DNA of 20,228 bases, taken from NCBI GenBank assembly GCA_937996755.1, contig CALKUS010000044.1, positions 1 through 20,228 on the forward strand, written 5' to 3'. Below are positions 7,035 through 13,060 of this stretch, piece by piece; the stretch's first letter is position 1, and each line of letters opens with the position of its first letter. This stretch comes from an uncultured Pseudomonadota bacterium. Lineage in GTDB: Bacteria; Pseudomonadota; Gammaproteobacteria; Xanthomonadales; Ahniellaceae. The translations under genes and the position numbers were made by a program. The notes beneath the pieces are model-generated. The model was given only the letters and a program-made list of their open reading frames with translations. It did no database searches and was not told the origin of the DNA.

Positions 7035-7586
7035 ATGAACACCCGCACCATTCTCGCCGCTGCACTCTTTGCGGCATCCGTCCCGTTCGCCGCGCACGCT
7101 GCGCCGGAACAGGGCTTCTACCTCGGCGGCCAGGTGGGCAACGCGTCGATCGACGAGGACTTCCTCGACGACGACGACACCAGCTTCGGCGTGTACGGCG
7201 GCTACAAGTTCAACCGCTACTTCGCGGTCGAAGGCGCGTACACGAACTTCGGCTCGCTCGACGGCCGCATCACGAACGGCAGCGACACCGTGTTCTTCGG
7301 TACCGACCCGCAATCGTTCGCGCTGAAGGCGGTCGGTATCCTGCCGATCGGCGAGCAGTTCTCGCTGTACGGCAACGTCGGCTTCCACTCGTGGGACCTC
7401 GACCAGGGCTCGGGCGACAACATCGGCGACGTGATCGGCGATGACTCCGCGACCGACCCGACCTACGGCATCGGCGGACAGTTCGACTTCGCGAACAACT
7501 GGGCGATCCGCGCGCAGCTGCAGCGCTACGAGTTCGACAACGCCGACCTCGACGAGGTTTCGCTGGGGCTGCACTACACGTTCTAA
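7035..7586 (+). CDS. Small outer-membrane beta-barrel protein (OmpA/OmpX-like barrel)
   Basis: This 183-residue protein has a signal peptide (MNTRTILAAALFAASVPFAAHA) followed by about 160 residues of alternating amphipathic strands. Typical barrel features are GFYLGGQVG at the start, YGGYKFNRYFAVEGAYTNFGS, YGNVGFHSWD and YGIGGQFDFANNWAIRAQLQRYEF. It ends in the terminal phenylalanine (LGLHYTF) recognised by the BAM complex. A strongly acidic loop (DEDFLDDDDTS) lies near residue 40. The start at 7035 is preferred over an in-frame upstream ATG at 6996 because it begins the signal peptide and has GGAG at 7023-7026 with eight-base spacing. It is a monocistronic gene facing trmL. Cargo or function is unknown. 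Confidence 0.88.
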   Translation: MNTRTILAAALFAASVPFAAHAAPEQGFYLGGQVGNASIDEDFLDDDDTSFGVYGGYKFNRYFAVEGAYTNFGSLDGRITNGSDTVFFGTDPQSFALKAVGILPIGEQFSLYGNVGFHSWDLDQGSGDNIGDVIGDDSATDPTYGIGGQFDFANNWAIRAQLQRYEFDNADLDEVSLGLHYTF

Positions 7587-7595
7587 AGGGATAGC

Positions 7596-7682
7596 GGCGA
7601 GCGGGGAGCGGGGAGCGGCAAGAGCTGCACGTCGCCGCTCCTCGCTCTTGCCGCTTTCCGCTGCCCGCTTTCCGCTCTCGCC
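7596..7682. repeat. Heptad-built inverted repeat between convergent genes; probable bidirectional terminator
   Basis: The left arm (7596-7625) and right arm (7644-7682) are each made of degenerate 7-base units of consensus [AG][AG]AGCGG. The innermost 12 bases of the arms, AGCGGCAAGAGC (7614-7625) and its exact complement (7644-7655), form a perfect stem around an 18-base loop. The outermost six, GGCGAG and CTCGCC, also pair. The arms differ in unit number. It ends exactly at the trmL stop codon. Confidence 0.7.
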
Positions 7683-8150
7683 CTAGGCGCCGCCTTCGAA
7701 TCCCCGCTGCCGCCATGCCTCGAACACCACGACGGCGACGGCATTCGACAGGTTCAAGCTGCGATTGTGCGGCTGCATCGGCAGCCGCACGCGCCGTTCC
7801 GGCGGGAGCGCATCGACCACCGCCTGCGGCAGGCCCTTCGTCTCCTGCCCGAACAGCACCGCATCGCGATCGGTGTAGGCCACGGTGTCGAAGCGCGTCG
7901 TGCCACGCGTGGTGAGCGCGAACAATCGCTCGGGTGCGCGATCGCGCAGGTAATCGCCCAGCGACGCATGCACGCGCACGGTCGCGAACTCGTGGTAGTC
8001 CAGGCCTGCGCGGCGCAGCTTCGCGTGGTCGAGGTCGAAGCCGAGCGGCTCGATGAGATGCAGCCGCGCGCCCGTGTTCGCGCAGAGGCGGATCACGTTG
8101 CCGGTGTTCGGCGGGATCTCGGGGTTGAACAGGACGACGTCGAGCGGCAT
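7683..8150 (-). CDS. trmL: tRNA (cytidine/uridine(34)-2'-O)-methyltransferase TrmL
   Basis: TrmL is a SPOUT-class, S-adenosylmethionine-dependent enzyme that methylates the ribose of wobble base 34 in certain tRNA-Leu species. The 155-residue length is typical of the minimal family. Diagnostic segments are NPEIPPNTGNVIRLCANTG near the N-terminus, the knot motifs LFGQETKGLP and MQPHNRSLNLSNAVAVVVFE near the C-terminus. The ATG at 8150 is chosen because the family begins at MPLDVVLFNPEIP; an upstream in-frame start (8180) falls inside an intergenic repeat. There is no Shine-Dalgarno sequence, and a GATAAT box ends 6 bases before the ATG, so the mRNA may be leaderless. In E. coli trmL follows cysE downstream of gpsA; here it is inverted. 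Confidence 0.95.
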   Translation of the reverse strand: MPLDVVLFNPEIPPNTGNVIRLCANTGARLHLIEPLGFDLDHAKLRRAGLDYHEFATVRVHASLGDYLRDRAPERLFALTTRGTTRFDTVAYTDRDAVLFGQETKGLPQAVVDALPPERRVRLPMQPHNRSLNLSNAVAVVVFEAWRQRGFEGGA

Positions 8151-8156
8151 CAGGCG

Positions 8157-8162
8157 ATTATC
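8157..8162 (-). promoter_or_regulatory. Possible -10 box placing the trmL transcription start at its ATG
   Basis: GATAAT on the minus strand ends 6 bases before the trmL ATG. If used, transcription would start at about position 8150, the first base of the gene. The -35 position (TTCGGG, 8186-8181) is weak and would lie in the end of the palindromic repeat. Confidence 0.4.
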
Positions 8163-8176
8163 GCCGCACTCGCTCG

Positions 8177-8315
8177 TCATCCCGAACGCAGGGAGGGATC
8201 TCGAGATCCCGCCCAGCCTTCCATGGCCGAGACGGGGTGGGGTCGAGGAAGCGATGTTCGGTGCGGCGCGCGAGGGATCCCTCGCAGCGGGTCATCCATG
8301 ACCCGCTCGGGATGA
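8177..8315. repeat. Composite palindromic intergenic element with terminal inverted repeats (MITE/REP-like)
   Basis: The element is about 139 bp, bounded by TCATCCCGA (8177-8185) and its exact complement TCGGGATGA (8307-8315). Inside are a 16-bp perfect palindrome GGGATCTCGAGATCCC (8195-8210), another 16-bp perfect palindrome centred on GGATCC (8270-8285), and a 10-bp perfect hairpin with a CC loop (8286-8307). No reading frame is supported. It sits between the 82-residue gene and trmL, both on the minus strand. Confidence 0.7.
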
Positions 8316-8330
8316 GTACTTCCTGTACTC
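8314..8330 (-). terminator. Short hairpin overlapping the stop of the 82-residue gene
   Basis: GAGTAC and GTACTC form a 6-bp stem with a TTCCT loop. It overlaps the stop codon (8329-8331) and the right end of the palindromic element. Confidence 0.35.
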
Positions 8331-8577
8331 AATCCCGCGTGCGGAAGATCATCGCGGGGAGCAGGTCGCGCCAGTCGGCGCGGCGGGCGTCGTGGCCGTC
8401 GCCGCGATCGGCGATCGGTTCGGCGCGGAAGGGGAGCACCTCGCACTGCGCCAGGCGCGCATCCAGCGCGGCCGAGCGTTCGGTGACGGTGCCACCGTGG
8501 GCGGCGGCGACGAGTCCGAGCGCGCTGAACGCGACGAAACCGAAGACACCGCGGCGGATCTGATATTCGAGCTTCAT
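8329..8577 (-). CDS. Small secreted or membrane-anchored hypothetical protein (82 residues)
   Basis: The protein begins MKLEYQIRRGVFGFVAFSALGLVAAAHG, either a signal peptide or an N-terminal anchor, followed by about 55 charged residues rich in Arg, Asp and Ala. One cysteine is present (about residue 45). I recognise no family. The ATG at 8577 is supported by an AAGGA-type Shine-Dalgarno sequence about nine bases upstream and by a sigma-54-like promoter at 8629-8645. The N-terminus resembles that of the next upstream minus-strand gene (MKLE--LRR). The palindromic element follows its 3' end. Confidence 0.6.
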   Translation of the reverse strand: MKLEYQIRRGVFGFVAFSALGLVAAAHGGTVTERSAALDARLAQCEVLPFRAEPIADRGDGHDARRADWRDLLPAMIFRTRD

Positions 8578-8628
8578 GACGCAGGTTCCTTTTGCGACGG
8601 TTGTCGGCGTGGGCGACGGGTAACCATA

Positions 8629-8645
8629 TGCAGACGTCGTGCCAA
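8629..8645 (-). promoter_or_regulatory. Sigma-54-like (-24/-12) promoter upstream of the 82-residue gene
   Basis: On the minus strand TTGGCACGACGTCTGCA matches TGGCACG-N4-TTGCA with one mismatch (C for the first T of the -12 element). The invariant GG and GC are 10 bases apart, as required. The predicted start near 8618 gives a leader of about 40 bases. No RpoN activator site was identified. Confidence 0.45.
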
Positions 8646-8716
8646 CTTGTGTCGCGCCGCGGTGGCGACTGCCTGCCACCGTGCGACCAGAGCTTAAGTC
8701 ACTGAGTTTCCGGGGA

Positions 8717-8753
8717 TTTGCCGCTTGCGCCGAGGCGTTTGCCGCTTGCGCCG
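8717..8753. repeat. 16-bp direct repeat with 21-base period
   Basis: TTTGCCGCTTGCGCCG occurs at 8717-8732 and 8738-8753, separated by 5 bases (AGGCG). It lies in the 262-base gap between two minus-strand genes (8578-8839), which otherwise holds the sigma-54-like site and a hairpin. Confidence 0.6.
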
Positions 8754-8775
8754 GGCCGAGCATCCAGGCCCGCCC

Positions 8776-8808
8776 GGCGCGTCCGCGGACACCGCGGTCG
8801 GACGCGCC
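8776..8808 (-). terminator. Strong hairpin after the 168-residue gene
   Basis: GGCGCGTCCG (8776-8785) pairs perfectly with CGGACGCGCC (8799-8808), and the 13-base loop can pair further (CGG/CCG). It begins about 31 bases past the stop of the minus-strand gene ending at 8840. No T-tract on that strand. Confidence 0.5.
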
Positions 8809-8839
8809 GTCCGGAATCGGACAGCGCGCCCGGCCCGGG

Positions 8840-9346
8840 TCACTGCGCCGGCGCGTCGCTGAGCACCTTGCGGCGCTTCACCACGATCCGCTGGCCGTCG
8901 CCGGCCGCGAGCAGCGCTTCGTCGTCCAGCTCGTCGGGGTCGAGCATCGCGGTGTCGTCGCCGGCCTCGTCGTGGCCGTGCTTCAGGACGACCACCTTGC
9001 GCACCTCGTGGCCGTCGCCGTCCACGTGCTGCCCGAGCGGATCGAGGCCGGCGAGCTCGCCCGCTTCGGCCGGCACGTCGATCGGGTACTGGTCGCCCGC
9101 GATCGCGAGCAGCAGTCCGTGCCCGGTGCGCGTGATGGTGGCGGCGCTGCCGCTCCGCGTGGTGAGCGCGCGCGTCTCGTTCGGCGCGAGCGTCGAAAGG
9201 TCGCCCGCGTCGACGCGCTCGATCGTGCCGGCGCGCGTCTTGATCGCGATCGTGGTTTCGTCGCTGGCGTTCGCCGCGGCCGCGCCGAGCAGCGCGACGA
9301 GCGCCGCCGCGACCAGCGAGCGGCGCAGGTGCAGTTCGAGTTTCAT
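8840..9346 (-). CDS. Secreted hypothetical protein (168 residues)
   Basis: A signal peptide (MKLELHLRRSLVAAALVALLGAAAANA) precedes a mature part of about 140 residues. The first half has a beta-rich, SH3-like flavour (TIAIKTRAGTIERVDAGDLSTL, GDQYPIDVP). The second half is acidic and His-containing (VLKHGHDEAGDDTAMLDPDELDDEA) before a basic end (RIVVKRRKVL). There are no cysteines. I recognise no family. The ATG at 9346 has GGAGG at 9353-9357 with six-base spacing. It lies 74 bases downstream of the dehydrogenase gene on the same strand, so co-transcription is possible, although a hairpin (9362-9380) lies between. A strong hairpin follows its 3' end. Confidence 0.75.
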   Translation of the reverse strand: MKLELHLRRSLVAAALVALLGAAAANASDETTIAIKTRAGTIERVDAGDLSTLAPNETRALTTRSGSAATITRTGHGLLLAIAGDQYPIDVPAEAGELAGLDPLGQHVDGDGHEVRKVVVLKHGHDEAGDDTAMLDPDELDDEALLAAGDGQRIVVKRRKVLSDAPAQ

Positions 9347-9361
9347 GTTGAGCCTCCGGTG

Positions 9362-9380
9362 CGCGGCCCCGATGGCCGCG
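9362..9380 (-). terminator. Hairpin between the dehydrogenase and the 168-residue gene
   Basis: CGCGGCC pairs perfectly with GGCCGCG around a CCGAT loop, starting about 40 bases after the dehydrogenase stop and 5 bases upstream of the next Shine-Dalgarno sequence. It may terminate or modulate read-through. Confidence 0.35.
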
Positions 9381-9420
9381 TGCACGGGAAGGGATGCGCG
9401 GGCGCGGCGAACGGTCGCAG

Positions 9421-10119
9421 CTACCAGGGCAGCTCGTCGCCCTGCCAGTCGAGGAAACGACCGGCCGTGGACGCATCCGCGCCGTCGATGACGCGCAGCA
9501 GGCCGGCGACCGACTGCTCCGCGGTGATCTCGGCGCCCGTGCCGCCCATGTCGGTCTTCACCCAGCCCGGGTGCACGCAGAACGCGACGATGCCGCGATT
9601 GCCCAGCTCGAACGCGAGCAGGCGCGTCGCCATGTTGAGCGCGGCCTTGCTCGCGCAATAGCTCGGCGAGCGGAACGCGTCGCGCGACGCGATCGACGCC
9701 ATGATCGTGGACAGCGTCACGAGCCGCGGCGCGTCGCCCTTCGCGAGCAGCGGCGCGCAGGCCTGCGCGAGCTGCACCTGCGCCGTGCAGTTCACCGCGA
9801 ACGCCTCGTTCATGACCTTCGCGTCGAGCTCGCCGAAGCGCTCGCCCGGCGGCAGCATGCCGGCATTGCCGATCACCACGTCGAGCGCGTCGGCCACCAT
9901 CGCCACCTCGCGGGCGAGCTCGACCGCGCTCGCCGGCTTCGTCGCGTCGAACGGCAACACGGACAGCCGGCCGGGATGCGCGCCCGCCAGCTTCGTCAGC
10001 TCGTGCGCCTGCCCGGGCTTGCGGCAGCCGGCGAACACGCGGTCGCCGCGCGCCAGCAATTGCCGCACGAATTCGAGGCCGAGTCCGCGGTTGCCACCTG
10101 TGACGAGCACCTTGCGCAT
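9421..10119 (-). CDS. Short-chain dehydrogenase/reductase (CsgA/C-factor-like)
   Basis: This 232-residue cytosolic NAD(P)-dependent oxidoreductase has the classical SDR features: the glycine-rich cofactor loop TGGNRGLG (residues 7-14), DAT near 58-60, NAG at 85-87, and the catalytic serine (about 142), YCASK with Tyr154 and Lys158. It continues with HPGWVKTDMGG, typical of the C-factor/sniffer-like subgroup. An Asn-Arg pair after the first glycines suggests NADP preference, but this is tentative. The start at 10119 has GGAGG at 10125-10129. The substrate cannot be inferred. It is divergent from the M16 protease gene and may be co-transcribed with the 168-residue secreted protein. Confidence 0.92.
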   Translation of the reverse strand: MRKVLVTGGNRGLGLEFVRQLLARGDRVFAGCRKPGQAHELTKLAGAHPGRLSVLPFDATKPASAVELAREVAMVADALDVVIGNAGMLPPGERFGELDAKVMNEAFAVNCTAQVQLAQACAPLLAKGDAPRLVTLSTIMASIASRDAFRSPSYCASKAALNMATRLLAFELGNRGIVAFCVHPGWVKTDMGGTGAEITAEQSVAGLLRVIDGADASTAGRFLDWQGDELPW

Positions 10120-10147
10120 GTGCGCCTCCGAGTGTGGCTTCCGGCGG

Positions 10148-10177
10148 TTGGGCCGCCCTCCGGCCCGATGTTATGGT
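10148..10177 (+). promoter_or_regulatory. Putative promoter of the M16 protease gene
   Basis: TTGGGC (10148-10153) lies 18 bases before TATGGT (10172-10177), which is preceded by TGT and so forms an extended -10. It is 56 bases before the ATG at 10233, in the region between two divergent genes. Confidence 0.45.
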
Positions 10178-10232
10178 GCGCGCCCGCCGCTGTCTTTCCC
10201 GCGGCACACCCGAAAGCCCGGAGCCCGACCGC

Positions 10233-12968
10233 ATGAAGCTGCGTTCCTTCGCCCTTGCCGCGCTCGTCGCCACGACGCTGACGCCGGTGCGCGCCGCCGC
10301 GCCGGTCGACATCCCGTTCGAGCGCTTCCAGTTGCCGAACGGCCTCACGGTCGTCGTGCACGAGGACCACAAGGCGCCGATCGTGTCGGTGTCGGTCTGG
10401 TACCACGTGGGCTCCAAGGACGAAGTCCGCGGCCGCACCGGCTTCGCGCACCTGTTCGAGCACCTGATGTTCCAGGGCTCGGAGAACTACAACGACGAGT
10501 GGTTCAAGCCGCTCGAGGACATCGGCGGCACGTCGCTGAACGGCACCACGTGGCTCGACCGCACGAACTATTTCCAGAACGTGCCGACGACCGCGCTCGA
10601 CACCATCCTGTGGATGGAGTCCGACCGCATGGGCCACCTGCTCGGCGTCATCGACCAGAAGCGCCTCGACGAGCAGCGCGGCGTCGTCCAGAACGAGAAG
10701 CGCCAGGGCGAGAACGAGCCGTACGGTCGAGTGCTCGAGCAGATCCAGCTCGCGAGCTTCCCGGAAGGCCATCCATACCGATGGGAAACCATCGGTTCGA
10801 TGGAGGACCTGAATGCGGCGAGCCTCGACGACGTGAAGACCTGGTTCCGCACGCATTACGGCGCGGCGAACGCAACGCTCGTGCTCGCGGGCGACATCGA
10901 CCTCGCCACGGCGAAGGAAAAGACCGCGAAATACTTCGGCGACATCGACGCCGGCCCGCCGCAGACGCGCCGCGAGAGCTGGATCGCGCCCCGCAGCGAA
11001 CCCACGCGCGACGTCATGTACGACCGCGTCGCGCAGGTGCGCATCCACCGCACGTGGAACGTGCCGGGCTTCGCGACCGCGGACAACGACTACCTGTCGA
11101 TCGCGGCGACCGTGCTCGGCGGCGGCAAGACCTCGCGCCTGTACGGCCGCCTCGTCTACCGCGACCAGATCGCCGACTCGGTCAGCGTGCAGGTGCTGCC
11201 GTTCGAGCTCGCCGGCATCCTGCTCGTGCAGGCCGACGTGAAGCAGGGCGTCGACCCCGCGCGCGTCGAGCAGGCGATCGAGGAGGAAATGGCCGAGTTC
11301 CTGCAGGGCGGCCCGAGCGCGGCCGAGCTCGAGCGCGCGAAGGTCGGCATCCGCGCCGGCTTCGTGCGCGGCGTCGAGCGCGTCGGCGGATTCGGCGGCA
11401 AGGCCGACGTGCTCGCCGAGTGCCAGGTGTACGCCGGCGACCCGGGCTGCTTCCGCGACTCGCTCGCGCGCCTCGATGCGGCGACGCCGGAACAGGTGCG
11501 CGCCGCGGCGCAGCGCTGGCTCGCACGCGGCGACTACACGCTGACGGTGCTGCCGCAGCAGCCGTTCGCGAAGGCGGCGACCGGCGTCGACCGCTCGACC
11601 GGTTTGCCGCCCGTCAGCGATTTTCCGGCCGCCAAGTTCCCCGCGCTCGAGCGCGCCACGCTGAAGAACGGCACGAAGCTGATCCTCGCGCAGCGCCACG
11701 AGATTCCGGTGGTGCAGTTCGCGATGATCTTCGACGCGGGCTACGCAGCCGACGAGGGCCGCAAGCTCGGCACGTCGAGCTTCGCGCTCGGCATGCTGGA
11801 CGAGGGCACGACGACGCTCGGCCCGCTCGCTTTCGCGGAGAAGCTCGAGGAAGTCGGCGCGCAGGTGGGCACGAGCTCCACGGTCGACACGTCCAGCGTG
11901 TCGCTGTCGGCGTTGAAGGACCAGCTCTCGCCGTCGCTCGCGCTGTGGGCCGACATGATCCGCAACCCGGCGTTCGCGCCGACCGAGCTCGCGCGCGTGC
12001 GCAAGATCTGGATCGCCGGCATCGCGCACGAGAAGACGGAGCCGTTCAACATCGCCCTGCGCCTGCTGCCGCCGCTGCTGTACGGCGAGCAGCACGGCTA
12101 TGGCGCGCCGTTCACGGGCTCGGGCACGGAAGCGTCGATCGGCACGCTCACGCGCGAGGACCTCATCGCGTTCCACGACGGCTGGATGCGCCCCGACAAC
12201 GCGACGATGATCGTGGTCGGCGACACCACGCTGGCCGAAATCGTGCCGGAGCTCGAGAAGCACTTCGGCGACTGGAAGGCGAAGGGCGACAGGCCGAAGA
12301 AGAACATCGCCGACGTGCCGCTGCAGACTGCGCCGCGTGTCTATCTGGTCGACAAGCCCGAGGCGCAGCAGACCATGATCATCGCCGGCGACCTCGCGCC
12401 GCCGCAGCTGGTGCCGAACGAGCTCGAGATCGGCACGATGAACGACGTGCTCGGCGGCTCGTTCAACTCGCGCCTGAACCTGAACCTGCGCGAGGACAAG
12501 CACTGGTCCTACGGCGTCGGCAGCTTCATCGTCGGCGCGCGCGGCCAGCGCCCGTTCGGCGTCTATGCCCCGGTGCAGACCGACAAGACGGTCGAGTCGA
12601 TCGCCGAGATCCGCAAGGAGCTCACCGCGTACCTCGGCGACAAGCCGGCGTCGCACGAGGAGATCGCGCGCATCAAGAACTCCGACGTGCGCAGCCTGCC
12701 CGGGCAGTTCGAAACGGCCGGCAGCGTGCTCGGCACGATCGGCGGGATGGTGCGCTACGGGCGTCCCGACGACTACGTCGAGACGCTGAAGGCGCGCGTC
12801 GAGGCGCAGACGGACGAGGCCGTCGTCGCGGCCGCGAAGGAAATCGTGCACCCCGAGCGCTTCACCTGGATCATCGTCGGCGACCTGGCGAAGATCGAGC
12901 AGCCGATCCGTGCGCTCGAGCTCGGTGAGGTGAAGGTGATGGACGCGGACGGGAAGATCGTCCGCTGA
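10233..12968 (+). CDS. Periplasmic M16-family zinc metalloprotease, fused double-domain form
   Basis: This 911-residue pitrilysin/processing-peptidase-type protease has a signal peptide (MKLRSFALAALVATTLTPVRAAA). The inverted zinc motif HxxEH is present as HLFEH (His73, Glu76, His77), and the third zinc ligand is Glu155 in VVQNEKRQGEN. An active half (about residues 25-450) is followed by a second M16 half that begins near residue 470 (LKNGTKLILAQRHEIPVVQF). In that half the HxxEH position reads FALGMLDEG, so it is catalytically inactive, as usual in this family. The substrate-binding NSRLNLNLREDKHWSYG segment is near residue 742. GGAG at 10220-10223 supports the ATG at 10233. The natural substrates are unknown. 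A 13-bp hairpin separates it from the giant secreted gene downstream. Confidence 0.95.
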   Translation: MKLRSFALAALVATTLTPVRAAAPVDIPFERFQLPNGLTVVVHEDHKAPIVSVSVWYHVGSKDEVRGRTGFAHLFEHLMFQGSENYNDEWFKPLEDIGGTSLNGTTWLDRTNYFQNVPTTALDTILWMESDRMGHLLGVIDQKRLDEQRGVVQNEKRQGENEPYGRVLEQIQLASFPEGHPYRWETIGSMEDLNAASLDDVKTWFRTHYGAANATLVLAGDIDLATAKEKTAKYFGDIDAGPPQTRRESWIAPRSEPTRDVMYDRVAQVRIHRTWNVPGFATADNDYLSIAATVLGGGKTSRLYGRLVYRDQIADSVSVQVLPFELAGILLVQADVKQGVDPARVEQAIEEEMAEFLQGGPSAAELERAKVGIRAGFVRGVERVGGFGGKADVLAECQVYAGDPGCFRDSLARLDAATPEQVRAAAQRWLARGDYTLTVLPQQPFAKAATGVDRSTGLPPVSDFPAAKFPALERATLKNGTKLILAQRHEIPVVQFAMIFDAGYAADEGRKLGTSSFALGMLDEGTTTLGPLAFAEKLEEVGAQVGTSSTVDTSSVSLSALKDQLSPSLALWADMIRNPAFAPTELARVRKIWIAGIAHEKTEPFNIALRLLPPLLYGEQHGYGAPFTGSGTEASIGTLTREDLIAFHDGWMRPDNATMIVVGDTTLAEIVPELEKHFGDWKAKGDRPKKNIADVPLQTAPRVYLVDKPEAQQTMIIAGDLAPPQLVPNELEIGTMNDVLGGSFNSRLNLNLREDKHWSYGVGSFIVGARGQRPFGVYAPVQTDKTVESIAEIRKELTAYLGDKPASHEEIARIKNSDVRSLPGQFETAGSVLGTIGGMVRYGRPDDYVETLKARVEAQTDEAVVAAAKEIVHPERFTWIIVGDLAKIEQPIRALELGEVKVMDADGKIVR

Positions 12969-12979
12969 ACCGTTGAAGG

Positions 12980-13010
12980 TCCGGCGACCGGGTGGCCCCC
13001 GGTTGCCGGA
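12980..13010 (+). terminator. Thirteen-bp hairpin after the M16 protease gene
   Basis: TCCGGCGACCGGG (12980-12992) pairs with CCCGGTTGCCGGA (12998-13010) with one G-T wobble and a five-base loop. It starts 11 bases after the stop. There is no T-tract, and the next ATG is 50 bases further. Confidence 0.5.
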
Positions 13011-13060
13011 TCCTGCGTGGACCCGGGCAGGAGCCGCAGCAACGGCTCGGGGACACTGCC

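Noticed and set aside
7596..7682. CRISPR-like array, because of the regular heptads.
   Set aside because: Units are 7 bases, contiguous, degenerate and arranged as two inverted arms; there are no spacers and no cas genes.
8151..8180. Ten-codon N-terminal extension of TrmL (start at 8180).
   Set aside because: The extra residues are not part of the family and come from the end of the palindromic repeat.
8578..8763. Upstream extension of the 82-residue minus-strand frame to 8763.
   Set aside because: It would cover the direct repeat and the sigma-54-like site, and the Ala/Arg-rich translation has no signal; the start at 8577 has a Shine-Dalgarno sequence and a signal peptide.
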